46,510 bases of DNA, taken from Streptomyces himastatinicus ATCC 53653. GTDB taxonomy: Bacteria; Actinomycetota; Actinomycetes; Streptomycetales; Streptomycetaceae. Position 1 is the stretch's first letter, and the number at the start of each line of letters is the position of its first letter. The notes beneath the pieces are model-generated. The model made no database searches. It saw only the letters and a program-made list of their open reading frames with translations, and was not told where the DNA came from. Below are positions 27,699 through 36,505 of the stretch, piece by piece. Position numbers and translations under genes: made by a program. Location of the stretch: positions 8,958,447-9,004,956 of the forward strand of contig NZ_GG657754.1 in the NCBI RefSeq assembly GCF_000158915.1. Reading direction: 5' to 3'.

Positions 27699-28474
27699 CA
27701 CACGACGACACCACCACAGAGGACACCACCGTGGACAACGACGTTCCGTTCACCGCCGACCTGACCGGCAGGACCGCCGTGGTCACCGGAGCCAGCAGCG
27801 GCATCGGGCATGCCATCGCCGACCTCTACTTGCGCAACGGCGCCACCGTGGTGGGCATCCACCGCCGCAAGGCCACGGAGCATACGGGGCGTTACGTCCC
27901 CGTGGTGGCGGACCTCGGCGATCCGGCGCAGGTACGCGCCGCCGCGGCCGAGGTGCTGCGGGACCACCGGGTCGACATCCTGGTCAACAACGCGGGGCTC
28001 AACCTCCGCCACCCCGTCGAGGACTTCCCGGTCGAGGACTGGGACCGGGTGCAGCAGCTCAACGTCCGGACGGTGGTGGAGCTGACGCAGGCGTTCGGCC
28101 GCCCGATGCTCGAACGCGGGTCAGGGGTGATCATCAACCTGGCGTCGATGCTCTCCTTCACCGGCGGGTTCACGGCCTCCGCGTACGCCGCGTCCAAGGG
28201 CGCCGTCGGGCAGTTCACGAAGTCGGTGGCCAACGAATGGGCGCCGAAGGGCGTACGGGTCAACGCGATCGCTCCGGGGTTCATCGCCACCGAGATGAAC
28301 ACCGCGCTCGTCGCCGACGAGACCCGCAACCGCCAGATCCTCGAGCGCATCCCGGCGGGGAGGTGGGGCACGGCGCAGGACATCGCCGGGGCCGCGCTCT
28401 TCCTCGCGTCCGACGGCGCCCGGTTCATCCACGGAACGGTGATCCCCGTCGACGGCGGCTACCTCGGCCGCTGA
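27695..28474 (+). CDS. SDR, gluconate 5-dehydrogenase/KduD (IdnO-like)
   Basis: ATG 27695 overlaps the upstream stop; GTG 27731 is a possible alternative start that removes a Thr/Asp-rich leader. The SDR motifs are VTGASSGIG, VNNAGLNLRHPV, catalytic Ser in NLASMLSF and Tyr/Lys in YAASKGAVGQF, with the end IPVDGGYLGR. The segment NNAGLNLR and overall pattern recall gluconate 5-dehydrogenase, KduD and IdnO, which act on keto-gluconates or deoxy-keto-gluconates. The next gene is an IdnD-like dehydrogenase, a pairing seen in L-idonate use. Confidence 0.87.
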   Translation: MTHDDTTTEDTTVDNDVPFTADLTGRTAVVTGASSGIGHAIADLYLRNGATVVGIHRRKATEHTGRYVPVVADLGDPAQVRAAAAEVLRDHRVDILVNNAGLNLRHPVEDFPVEDWDRVQQLNVRTVVELTQAFGRPMLERGSGVIINLASMLSFTGGFTASAYAASKGAVGQFTKSVANEWAPKGVRVNAIAPGFIATEMNTALVADETRNRQILERIPAGRWGTAQDIAGAALFLASDGARFIHGTVIPVDGGYLGR

Positions 28475-28510
28475 ACCCGCTGACGTACCGCTGAAAGGAG
28501 CTTCACCGAC

Positions 28511-29556
28511 ATGAAAGCCGTCGTCGTCCACGGACCGGGGGATCTGCGCGTGGACGCGCTGCCCGACCTCCAGGTGGCGCCGGACCGGGTCGCGGTCCGC
28601 ATCGTGTACGGAGGCATCTGCGGATCGGACCTGCACTACGCGGCGGACGGCCGCAACGGGCCGTACACCGTCACCGAGCCGCTGGTGCTCGGCCACGAGG
28701 TGGTCGGCGTCGTCGCGCGGTCCGGCCGGGACGTACGGGACGACGCCCCGGCCGTCGGCACCCGCGTGGCGCTCCACCCGGCGACGCCCTGCGCGCCGCC
28801 CGATGCCACCGGCGCCACCGGACTGCATCTGCGCCCCGGCGGTACGTACCTCGGCAGCGCCTCGACCCAGCCGCACACCCAGGGTGGTTTCGTCGAGCTG
28901 CTGGAGGTGCTGCCCGGGCAGCTGCGGCCGCTGCCCGACGGACTCCCGCTGCGCCGGGCCGTGCTCGCCGAACCGCTGGCCGTCGCCCTGCACGGGGTGA
29001 CGCAGCTGGGCGAGCGGGTACGAGGCGCACGGGTGCTGGTCAGCGGCGCGGGCCCGATCGGCGCCCTCGCGATCGCCGGACTCCGGCACGCCGGTGCCGC
29101 CGGGATCGTCGCCGCCGACCTCCAGGACTTCCCGCTCACGGTCGCGGCGGCGGTAGGCGCGGGGGAGACCGTGAACCTGTCCGCCGGAGATTCCGTCCCG
29201 GAGTCCTCCTTCGACGTCGTGGTCGAGGCGGCGGGGGGCCGTGCCCTCGCTCGGCACCGCGTTGAGCGCGGTGCGCCCCGGCGGCGCCGTGCTGCATGTA
29301 CGGCATGCTGCCGCGCGAACCGGAGCCGGTCGCCATGGCGACCGTCATCGTCAATGAGATCGCGCTGTTCGGCTCGCAGCGCTTCGACACCGAACTCGAC
29401 ACCGCGATCGCCGTCCTCGCCGCGGATCCGTCGCTCGACGCGGTGCTGAGCCATGAGTTCGCCATCGACGAGGCCGCGGCGGCCTTCGGCTGTGCGGCGG
29501 ACGCGTCCCGGTCGTCCAAGACGGTGCTGCGGATGTCCGCGGACCCCCAAGCCTGA
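28511..29556 (+). pseudogene. Zinc-dependent L-idonate 5-dehydrogenase-like, two frameshifts
   Basis: ATG 28511 follows AAGGAG. Frame 2 encodes the catalytic half with zinc ligands Cys in GGICGSDLHY, His-Glu in LGHEVVG and Glu in AEPLAVALH, and the NAD motif SGAGPIGAL. After DVVVEAAGG the frame changes at about 29239 (extra C), giving VPSLGTALSAVRPGGAVLH in frame 3. It changes again at about 29300 (extra base), giving GMLPREPEPVAMATVIVNE to the stop at 29556 in frame 1. The reconstructed protein is full length, about 348 residues, and well conserved on both sides, so a sequencing error is as likely as decay. Paired with the IdnO-like SDR it suggests oxidation of an idonate-like sugar acid or polyol. 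Confidence 0.82.
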
Positions 29557-29594
29557 CCCCACCGAACGAAGCCCCGAACGAAGGGAAGCCCGCC

Positions 29595-30272
29595 ATGATT
29601 CATGTCCGTACCAAGATCGACCGCCCGTCCGCGGACGTGGTGGCCGCGCTCGGCCAGTTCTCCGCCGCCACCATCCACGAGGCGCAAGGGCGCAAGGGCG
29701 CGCTGGCGCACCGGCTGAAGCCCGTGGACCGCGCCATGTCGTTCTGCGGCCCCGCCTTCACCGTCGAGGCGCAGGCGGGCGACAACATCATGGTCCAGGT
29801 CGCGATCTCGTACGCACAGCCCGGCGATGTCGTGATCGTCGCCGGTTCGGAGTTCGAACAGGCGGGCTCCTTCGGGGATGTGCTCGCCACCGCGTGCAAG
29901 AGCAAGGGGCTGGCCGCGTTCGTCACCGACTCCGGTGTGCGCGACAGCGCGGACCTGCGGACCCTGGGCTTTCCCGTGTTCTCCGGCTCGGTCTGCATCG
30001 AGGGAACGGTCAAGGAGACCCTGGGCCCGGTGAACCGGCCGATCTCCATCGGCGGCCGGATCGTCCGGCCCGGCGACATCCTGCGCGGCGACGCCGACGG
30101 CATCGTCGTGGTCGACCCGCTGGAGGCGGAGGAGGTCGTACGGCTCTGCCAGCAGCGCGAGGACCACGAGGCCGGAATCCGCGAGCGGCACCGGCGCGGT
30201 GACGCCACGCTGATCGAGGTGCACGGCCTCGTGGAGAAGCTGAAGGCCAAGGGTCTGGTCGTCGAGGAGTAA
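29595..30272 (+). CDS. RraA-family aldolase/decarboxylase (HMG/CHA aldolase-like)
   Basis: The 225-residue protein is a member of the RraA/demethylmenaquinone-methyltransferase-like fold: FSAATIHEAQGRKGAL, FTVEAQAGDNIMV, GSEFEQAGSFGDVLATACKSKG, FVTDSGVRDSADL with the conserved Asp-x-x-x-Arg-Asp, and GDADGIVVVDP. Catalytic relatives (LigK, ProA, GalC) are class II aldolases for 4-hydroxy-4-methyl- or 4-carboxy-4-hydroxy-2-oxo acids that also decarboxylate oxaloacetate. In this array it is the best candidate for carbon-chain cleavage. It is not the RNase E inhibitor by context. Confidence 0.87.
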   Translation: MIHVRTKIDRPSADVVAALGQFSAATIHEAQGRKGALAHRLKPVDRAMSFCGPAFTVEAQAGDNIMVQVAISYAQPGDVVIVAGSEFEQAGSFGDVLATACKSKGLAAFVTDSGVRDSADLRTLGFPVFSGSVCIEGTVKETLGPVNRPISIGGRIVRPGDILRGDADGIVVVDPLEAEEVVRLCQQREDHEAGIRERHRRGDATLIEVHGLVEKLKAKGLVVEE

Positions 30273-30277
30273 GAGGG

Positions 30278-31180
30278 GTGAGAGGAGTGAGCGGCCCCGC
30301 TGTCGGTGTGATCGGCCTCGGCCCGATGGGTGCGCCCGTCGCCGGACACCTCGCCCGCGCGGGCTTCCCGCTCCAGGTGTGGAACCGGACCCGTGCGAGG
30401 GCGGACGCGTTCGGGGACCGGGCCGTCGCCCACCCCGAGGAGCTTCGCGCGGAGATCGTGCTGTCGGCGCTGCCGGACATCGACCACTTCGACGCGGTCG
30501 CCCCCGACCCGGTGGTGCGCCGCTGGGCGGAGCACGGGACCACGCATGTGGTCGTGCTCAGCACCACGTCCCGGGAGAAGGTCCGGGTGCTCGCCGAACG
30601 GCTCGGCCGGTCCGGTGTCACGCTGGTCGACGCGCCGATGAGCGGGGGTGACGCCGGGGCCCGGGCGGGCACGCTGAGCCTGATGGTCGGTGCGAGCCCG
30701 GAGGCGTACGGCCTGGTGGAGACGGTGCTACGGTCCTTCGCCACCACCGTCGAGCACATGGGCCCACCCGGGGCGGGCACGGTCGCGAAGCTGTGCAACC
30801 AGGTGATCGTGGCGGCGACGCTGGTGTCCGTCGCCGAGGCCCTCGACCTGGCCCGGCGGGCCGGACTCCAGGGCGAGCAGCTGGTCCGCGTACTCCAGGG
30901 CGGCCTGGCCGCCGGTGCCGTGCTGGACGCCAAGGCCACGAAGATCCTCCACCGGGAGTACAGCCTCGGTGGAAGCGCGGCCAACCAGGTCAAGGATCTC
31001 CGGTACGCGGCCGAACTCGCCGATGAACTGGGCGCCGGGCTGCCGCAGACGCGACGTACCGGCGTCCTGTTCGAGGAGGTGCTCGACGCCGGGCTCGGCG
31101 GCGCGGACCACGCCGCCGTCTACGAGGTGATCTCGCGTGCGACATGCGCGCCCGTTCCGCGGACCGATCGCGAAGGGTAG
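30278..31180 (+). CDS. 3-hydroxyisobutyrate / tartronate-semialdehyde dehydrogenase family
   Basis: GTG 30278 (GAGGAG seven bases upstream) and GTG 30287 are both possible starts. The beta-hydroxyacid dehydrogenase pattern is complete: VGVIGLGPMGAPVAGHLARAG, substrate motif VDAPMSGGDAGA, and the catalytic lysine region GAGTVAKLCNQ. Members oxidise 3-hydroxyisobutyrate or reduce tartronate semialdehyde to glycerate. Directly after the RraA-type aldolase it would fit reduction of a C3 semialdehyde made by cleavage. It is the last enzyme of the array. Confidence 0.88.
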   Translation: MRGVSGPAVGVIGLGPMGAPVAGHLARAGFPLQVWNRTRARADAFGDRAVAHPEELRAEIVLSALPDIDHFDAVAPDPVVRRWAEHGTTHVVVLSTTSREKVRVLAERLGRSGVTLVDAPMSGGDAGARAGTLSLMVGASPEAYGLVETVLRSFATTVEHMGPPGAGTVAKLCNQVIVAATLVSVAEALDLARRAGLQGEQLVRVLQGGLAAGAVLDAKATKILHREYSLGGSAANQVKDLRYAAELADELGAGLPQTRRTGVLFEEVLDAGLGGADHAAVYEVISRATCAPVPRTDREG

Positions 31181-31252
31181 GTTCACCAGCGTGCTTCGTG
31201 CCGCGTGGCCGGGGCCCATGGTCGGGGTCGTCGACCGGCGAGGAGGAGCGCG

Positions 31253-32218
31253 ATGGACACCCGCAGACTCGCCTACTTCGTCCGGGTGGTGGACATCGGC
31301 AACATCACCCGGGCCGCGGACTCGCTGCACATCACGCAATCGGCGCTCAGCCAGCACATCTCGGCGCTGGAGAACGACGTCAAGACCCGCCTGCTCGAAC
31401 GCACCGGGCGCGGTGTGGAGGTCACCCCGTCCGGACGCTCCCTCTACCGCTACGCACAGGGCATCCTCCGTCTGGAGAAGGCCGCCCGGATCGATCTGCA
31501 CGCCGGGAGCGACACCCCGGCCGGACTGGTGACCGTCGGCCTGGCCTCGTACAGCATGGCGCCGGGCCTGGCCGTGCCACTCCTGCGGATGGTGCGCGAG
31601 CGGTATCCGAACATCCACCTCCAGCTGATCCAGAACCTGACGGTGGTCATGAGCCAGGCCGTGCTGCTCGGCCAGGTGGACATGGCGCTCATCTACGACC
31701 CCGGCTATGTGAAGGGGCTGGGGGTCCAGCAGGTCCTGGAGGAGGACTTCCACCTGATCACCAGCGCGAAGATCCCGCCGATCGCGAGCCGCGGTGACAC
31801 CGTCACGCTCAAGCAGGCGAGCCGGCTTGGCTTCATCCTGCCGAACGAACTGCACACCGTGCGGCGGATCACCGACGCCGCCTTCCACGCCGCGGGACTG
31901 CACTGCTCGGTCGTCGCGGAGGTCGAGACGGGCATGGTGCTGCGAGACGCCGTGGTGAGCGGCCTCGGCGCCACGGTGCTGCCGCTCAGCGCCGCCAAGA
32001 CCCACTTCGCCCCCGACGAGATACGCGCCTACCGCTTCGCCGACGGCCGGCTGCGTACCGCCATGTCCCTGTGCACCCCCGAGGTGCAGCCGCTCTCGGA
32101 CGCCGCCGCGCTGGTGGCGGACCTGCTGTGCCAGTCGCTCCAGGAGAGCCGGGACTGCCAGGCGCCGGTGACGACGCGCATGAAGGCGACGGGCCCGGCC
32201 TCCTCGTTGCGGACCTGA
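31253..32218 (+). CDS. LysR-family regulator of the catabolic array
   Basis: ATG 31253 is preceded by GAGGAG. The 321-residue protein has the LysR helix-turn-helix (VVDIGNITRAADSLHITQSALSQHISALE) and an effector domain (LVTVGLASYSMAPGLAVPLL, VLRDAVVSGLGATVLP) closest in style to the Nac/Cbl branch. It follows the last enzyme by 72 bases in the same direction and is the only regulator in the 16.9-32.2 kb stretch, so it probably controls the array. The effector is unknown. Confidence 0.9.
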   Translation: MDTRRLAYFVRVVDIGNITRAADSLHITQSALSQHISALENDVKTRLLERTGRGVEVTPSGRSLYRYAQGILRLEKAARIDLHAGSDTPAGLVTVGLASYSMAPGLAVPLLRMVRERYPNIHLQLIQNLTVVMSQAVLLGQVDMALIYDPGYVKGLGVQQVLEEDFHLITSAKIPPIASRGDTVTLKQASRLGFILPNELHTVRRITDAAFHAAGLHCSVVAEVETGMVLRDAVVSGLGATVLPLSAAKTHFAPDEIRAYRFADGRLRTAMSLCTPEVQPLSDAAALVADLLCQSLQESRDCQAPVTTRMKATGPASSLRT

Positions 32219-32234
32219 TCCGGGGCGGGGCTCG

Positions 32235-32853
32235 TCAGCCGACCAGGCGTTCCACCAGCAGGAACACGCCGATGGCGATCATCATGGCACCGGAGACGCG
32301 GGTGACGGCCCGGGCCGCCGAGGGCCGGGTCTTCAGGACCGTCCGGGCGAGGACACCGACGCCGAGATAGACCAGGGCGCAGGCCGTCATGTGGAGCGTG
32401 CCCAGCAGACCGGTCTGCGCGGCGACGGGCCAGCCGCCCGCGGGGTTGATGAACTGCGGGAACAGCGAGAAGTACAACAGCAGCGCCTTGGGGTTGAGGC
32501 CGCTGATCCCGATCCCCTTGAGCATGATCTGCAAGCGGGAGGACCCCATGGCCTCATCGGAGGCCGTCAGGGTGGCGGGCTGCCGCAGTACGCCGCAGCC
32601 CAGCCACACCAGATAGCCCGCCCCGGCGACGGTCAGCGTAGTGAGCACGGTCGTCGAACTCGCCACGATCACCACCAGGCCCGCGACGGCGAGCAGTGTG
32701 TACCCCACGTATCCCCGCTATCAGCCCGGCGACCGCCGGAACCACCGACCGGTCCCGCAGCCCGGCCGAGATCGCGTACGCCCAGTCGGCGCCCGGGGTG
32801 AACACCAGCAGCAGATCCACTGCCAAGAAGGCCGCCAGCGTCGTCATGTCCAT
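32235..32853 (-). pseudogene. LysE/RhtB-family exporter with a one-base frameshift
   Basis: On the minus strand ATG 32853 (GAGGGA seven bases upstream) reads MDMTTLAAFLAVDLLLVFTP, GADWAYAISAGLRDRS and VAGLIAG, then loses frame at about 32712, where one extra T (plus strand) is present. Removing it gives AGYVGYTLL and continues VAGLVVIVASSTTVL, GYLVWLGCGVLR, the family motif GLNPKALLLYFSLFPQF and VFLLVERLVG to the stop. The resulting 205-residue protein is a normal six-helix LysE/RhtB amino acid or metabolite exporter. It converges on the lysR gene. Both halves are well conserved. Confidence 0.82.
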
Positions 32854-32991
32854 CGATCGATCCCTCGCATTTCGTGCTCTGAGAGGGAAGGCTAGGCGGA
32901 AATGCCCCAAAGGTGTTTGCGTTCTTGCCCCGTAATGGCGGGTGTCGGGGGAGAAGTTTTTGTACAGGTGTCATGTGTTGGGAGATTCTTG

Positions 32992-33022
32992 CGGAGCCGC
33001 CTGTGTGCTCAGGGCGGCTCCG
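32992..33022 (-). terminator. Hairpin after hxlR-type gene
   Basis: CGGAGCCGCC (32992-33001) pairs perfectly with GGCGGCTCCG (33013-33022) around an 11-base loop, starting seven bases beyond the stop of the minus-strand HxlR gene. No U-tract follows, as is usual for Streptomyces terminators. The rest of the 32854-33028 gap holds only the probable promoter of the LysE gene. Confidence 0.6.
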
Positions 33023-33028
33023 GCTGGA

Positions 33029-33481
33029 TCACTCGTCGGAAACCTTGTGCACGGTGGTGTCGCCGGGGTTCAGTCGCCGCCCGTCCGCGGACAGCACTTC
33101 CAGCGCGCGCAGGGGGTGTCCCTGGTGGCGGTCGACCAACTCCGAATGCGGTTCGCCGGGTTCGAAGAAGTTCTGTTCGCCCCACTGCCGCAGCGCCACG
33201 ATGACGGGGAAGAGCGCCTCGCCCTTCGGGGTCAGCACGTACTCGCGGTAGGCGCTGCCGTCCGAGGCGGGGACGGATTCGAGGACGCCACCGGCGACCA
33301 GGGTGCGCAGCCGCGCGGAGAGGATGTTCTTCGCCACGCCGAGGCTGCGCTGGAACTCCCCGAAGCGTCGGCTTCCGTCGAAGGCGTCCCGCACGATCAG
33401 CAGGGACCACCAGTCGCCGATCGCGTCCACCGATCGGGCAACAGGGCATGCGCTGTCGTCGAAGCGCGTCCTGGTCACCAT
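33029..33481 (-). CDS. HxlR-family regulator
   Basis: I chose ATG 33481 (GAGG at five bases), giving 150 residues; longer in-frame extensions run into the operator. HxlR features: CPVARSVDAIGDWWSLLIVRDAF with the N-terminal Cys typical of redox- or quinone-sensing members, RRFGEFQRSLGVAKNILSARLRTLVAGG, and YVLTPKGEALFPVIVALRQWG. It is divergent from the MFS exporter at 33577 with a clear inverted repeat between them, so it probably represses that exporter and itself. Confidence 0.92.
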   Translation of the reverse strand: MVTRTRFDDSACPVARSVDAIGDWWSLLIVRDAFDGSRRFGEFQRSLGVAKNILSARLRTLVAGGVLESVPASDGSAYREYVLTPKGEALFPVIVALRQWGEQNFFEPGEPHSELVDRHQGHPLRALEVLSADGRRLNPGDTTVHKVSDE

Positions 33482-33511
33482 GGGTTCCTCACTCTCACGA
33501 CGGTTGCAACA

Positions 33512-33547
33512 TGCTACCAAGCGGGATACCGTCCGCCACTGGTAGCA
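33512..33547. promoter_or_regulatory. Inverted repeat operator between hxlR and MFS gene
   Basis: TGCTACCA (33512-33519) and TGGTAGCA (33540-33547) are perfect inverted eight-base arms, 20 bases apart, in the middle of the divergent promoter region. Spacing and position fit a dimeric winged-helix repressor of the HxlR type. Confidence 0.65.
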
Positions 33548-33576
33548 AGATGAAACCAGAGTGTGGGGGAGTGCTG

Positions 33577-34797
33577 ATGCCCGGCAACGGTGATGCGGTG
33601 ACACGACGGGCCGAGGCCCGAAGCGGGGAGGGTGCCGCGTTCGTCCTGTCCCGAGGCGTCGTCCTCCTGTTCGCCGTCGCCTGCGGGACCGCGGTGGCCA
33701 ACGTCTACTTCGCCCAGCCGCTCCTGGTGACCATGGGCCACGACCTCGCCATGAGCCCGGCGCTGGTCGGCAGCGTGGTCACTCTCACGCACGTCGGATA
33801 CGGGCTGGGGCTCTTCTTCCTCGTACCGCTGGGCGACGTGGCCGACCGCAGACGGCTCATCGTGGGCCAATTGCTGCTGCTGGTGGTGGCGTTGGTCGTG
33901 GTGGCCACCGCCCATACGGCGGCGGTCCTGCTCGCGGGTATGGCCGCGACGGGGCTTCTCGCGGTCGTCACACAGACGTTGGTGGCCTTCGCGGCATCAC
34001 TGGCCCCTCCCGCCGAGCGCGGACGGGTCGTCGGCCTGGTCACCAGCGGTGTGGTCATCGGCATCCTGCTCGCCCGCACCGCGTCCGGCCTCATGGCCGA
34101 CCTCGCGGGCTGGCGCTCCGTCTACCTCGCCTCGGCGTCGCTCTCCGCCGTGCTCGCCCTGGTCCTGCACCGAGTGCTGCCGCGCCACGGTGGTGCTCCG
34201 CCGACAACCCTGGGCTACGGACAGCTCCTGCGCTCGACGGTCACCCTGTTCGCACGGGAGCGACTGCTGCGGCTCCGGGCCCTGTTCGGCCTGCTGATCT
34301 TCGCCGCCTTCAGCACCCTGTGGAGCAGCGTCGCGCTGCCGCTCAGCGAGGCCCCGTACTTCCTGCCGCACAGCGCGATCGGGGCGCTGGGGATGATCGG
34401 TGTCGCCGGTGCCCTGGCCGCGACGGTGGCGGGTCGCCTGAACGACCGCGGGCTCTCCCGGCGGACCACCGGCATCGCCCTGGCCCTGCTCGCCGTCTCG
34501 TGGCTGCCCCTGGCCTTCACCCGCGGCTCGCTCTGGGCCCTGGCCCTCGGGGTGGTCCTTCTCGACCTCGCCGTGCAGGCGGTCCATGTCACCAACCAGA
34601 CCCTGATCTACGCACTGCACCCGGAGGCGGGCAGTCGGCTGATCGGCGGATACATGGTCTTCTACTCGATCGGCAGCGCCACCGGCGCCATCGCCGCGAC
34701 CTCCCTCTACGCGGTGGCGGGCTGGGGCGCCGTCTGCGCCCTGGGCGCCGGGTTCAGCTGTCTCGGGCTCGCGCTCTGGGCGCTTATGACGGACTGA
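33577..34797 (+). CDS. MFS exporter (YnfM/drug:H+ antiporter-like)
   Basis: ATG 33577 is preceded by GGGGGAG; ATG 33550 is an in-frame alternative. The 406-residue protein has about 12 membrane segments: CGTAVANVYFAQPLLVTMGHDL at helix 1, loop PLGDVADRRRLIV and helix 4-5 region VTSGVVIGILLARTASGLMADLAGWRSVYL, a pattern of the YnfM/arabinose-efflux-like group. It is divergent from the HxlR regulator and probably induced by the compound that HxlR senses. Substrate unknown. Confidence 0.88.
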   Translation: MPGNGDAVTRRAEARSGEGAAFVLSRGVVLLFAVACGTAVANVYFAQPLLVTMGHDLAMSPALVGSVVTLTHVGYGLGLFFLVPLGDVADRRRLIVGQLLLLVVALVVVATAHTAAVLLAGMAATGLLAVVTQTLVAFAASLAPPAERGRVVGLVTSGVVIGILLARTASGLMADLAGWRSVYLASASLSAVLALVLHRVLPRHGGAPPTTLGYGQLLRSTVTLFARERLLRLRALFGLLIFAAFSTLWSSVALPLSEAPYFLPHSAIGALGMIGVAGALAATVAGRLNDRGLSRRTTGIALALLAVSWLPLAFTRGSLWALALGVVLLDLAVQAVHVTNQTLIYALHPEAGSRLIGGYMVFYSIGSATGAIAATSLYAVAGWGAVCALGAGFSCLGLALWALMTD

Positions 34798-34988
34798 TAT
34801 GCAGACCGTGCACTCGGTCGGCAGCCGTGGTGCGACACCACGATGGCCCTGGCGGCCCGAGTGTTGGGTGAACCCCCGCCGACCGACGGCGCGCTCGCCA
34901 ACACCGAGGGCGCTGTGCCTGGCGCTGCGAGCGCGCCGACGCCACCATCGACGACGTAATGGTGCGCCGCACCGGGCGCCGGGCCCGG
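34798..34988. other. Gap with a possible degraded coding remnant
   Basis: No intact gene is present. On the plus strand around 34893-34970 one frame reads TDGALANTEGA and another CERADATIDDVMVRRTGR, which loosely resembles the C-terminal end of bacterial FAD-linked glycerol-3-phosphate dehydrogenase (pattern E-x-A-x3-D-D-V-x-x-R-R-T-R). This is weak and the rest of the gene is absent. Confidence 0.25.
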
Positions 34989-36386
34989 TCAGCCCCCGCG
35001 AACCGTGCGGAAGTGTTCTTCGATCTGCTCGAGGCTGCGGTTACGGGTCTCGGGCAGGCAGCGGACCAGGAAGACGACCGTGACGACGTTGACGGCGGCG
35101 AAGAGGAAGAACGTCACGCCGCCGAGCGCGTCGATGAGGGAGGGGAAGGTCAGGGTCACCGCGGCGTTGCTGAGCCATTGGGCGAAGACCGCCAGGCCCG
35201 TGGCCAGGCCGCGGACGCGCAGGGGGAAGATTTCCGACATCATCAGCCAGAAGACCGTCGCGACCATGCTCTGCATGAAGAACAGGAACACCAGCATCAG
35301 CGCGAGGACGAGGTAGCTGCGGAAGGACGAGTCGGGGAGGCGGAAGGCCGCTCCGAGCAGCAGCAGCGCGCCGACGAGGCCGGTCTGACCGGTGATGATG
35401 AGGCGCCGTCGGCCGTGGCGGTCGATGAGTTTCATGCCGATCAGGACGGCGAGTACCGAGACGACTCCATTGCCGATGGTGGCGGTGAGGGCGGCCTGGG
35501 TGCCGAGTCCCGTGCTCTGGAGGATCGTCGGGGCGAAGTACATGATCGAGTTGACGCCGGTGAGCTGGACCGTGATCCCGAGGGTCACCCCGATCACGAC
35601 GATGCGGCGGATCCAGGGGGTGCGCAGGTCGCGCAGTCGGGCGCGGGTCCGGTCGGACCGGGTGGCCAGGTCGCGGATCTCGGACAGTTCGTGCTCGACG
35701 TCGCCGCCGCGGATGCGGCGCAGCACGGCGCGGGCGTCGTCCCCGCGGCCGCGGCCATCAGCCAGCGCGGTGACTCCGGCAGCAGATGACGCCGAACCAG
35801 AGCAGCACGGCGGGGACGTGTCAGGTCCAGCATCCACCGCCAGGCGTGTTCACGGTCACAGACCGGCGATCACGGCATTGCTGGTGTACGCCAGCAGCTG
35901 CCCGACCACGATCATCAGCTCGTTGCGGGTGACCAGCCGTCCGCGCGCCGCCGCGGGCGCCAGCTCGGCGATGAACATCGGCACGGTGGTCGAGGCGCCG
36001 CCGACGGCGAGACCGAGCACCAGCCGCCAGGCGATCAGTACGCCGGTGGTCGGGGCCAGGGCCGTACCCAGCGAACCGATGAAGAACAGGACGGCGAGCA
36101 GCCGGATCGTCCGGCGGCGGCCCCAGCGGTCCGCCATGCGGCCGCCCCCCACCGCCCCGAGTGCCGCGCCGAAGATGACCGCCGACGCCACGACGCCCTC
36201 GGACGCGGGGGTCAGGCCCAGCCCGCCTTCTTCCGGCGTCCGGGTCAGGAACGGCAGCGCACCGGATATCACCCCGGTGTCGAAGCCGAACAGCAACGCT
36301 CCCAAGGTGGCGACCGTCGCGATCAGCCGTATGTGTCTGGTCTCCTGAGTGTTCGGGGTCTCCTGCCGGGTGACGACCTGCGACAT
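34989..36386 (-). pseudogene. MFS sugar porter, disrupted in its middle
   Basis: ATG 36386 (AGGAAGGG upstream) opens MSQVVTRQETPN and then a sugar-porter N-half: TLGALLFGFDTGVISGAL, GGRMADRWGRRRTI and RNELMIVVGQLLAYTSNAVIAG. In-frame stops follow at about 35850-35858. The C-half resumes in the same frame with GRGDDARAVLRRIR, VQLTGVNSIMYFAPTIL, DRHGRRRL, VFWLMMSEIFPLRVRG and PETRNRSLEQIEEHF. Between 35725 and 35860 family-like pieces (EHAWRWMLDL, PAVLLWFGV, LLPESPRWLMAA) occur in three different frames: two net extra bases and two missing ones cancel out. The total length (465 codons) is normal. It would import a sugar or inositol for the two upstream enzymes. Confidence 0.85.
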
Positions 36387-36430
36387 CGGTTCTGCCCTTC
36401 CTGGACGGCACATGGGGTGAGGGGCCGCGT

Positions 36431-36469
36431 CCGGGTGGGTGCGGCACGGGCCGCGCCGCACCCACCCGG
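36431..36469. repeat. Long perfect hairpin between isomerase and sugar-porter genes
   Basis: CCGGGTGGGTGCGGC (36431-36445) pairs at all 15 positions with GCCGCACCCACCCGG (36455-36469) around a nine-base loop. It lies in the 119-base space inside the minus-strand operon, so it may be a partial terminator or an RNA-stability element that sets transporter level relative to the enzymes. No U-tract is present. Confidence 0.75.
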
Positions 36470-36505
36470 CTCGCGTGCATCGCGTGTTTCGCGTGTGAGG
36501 CGGCG

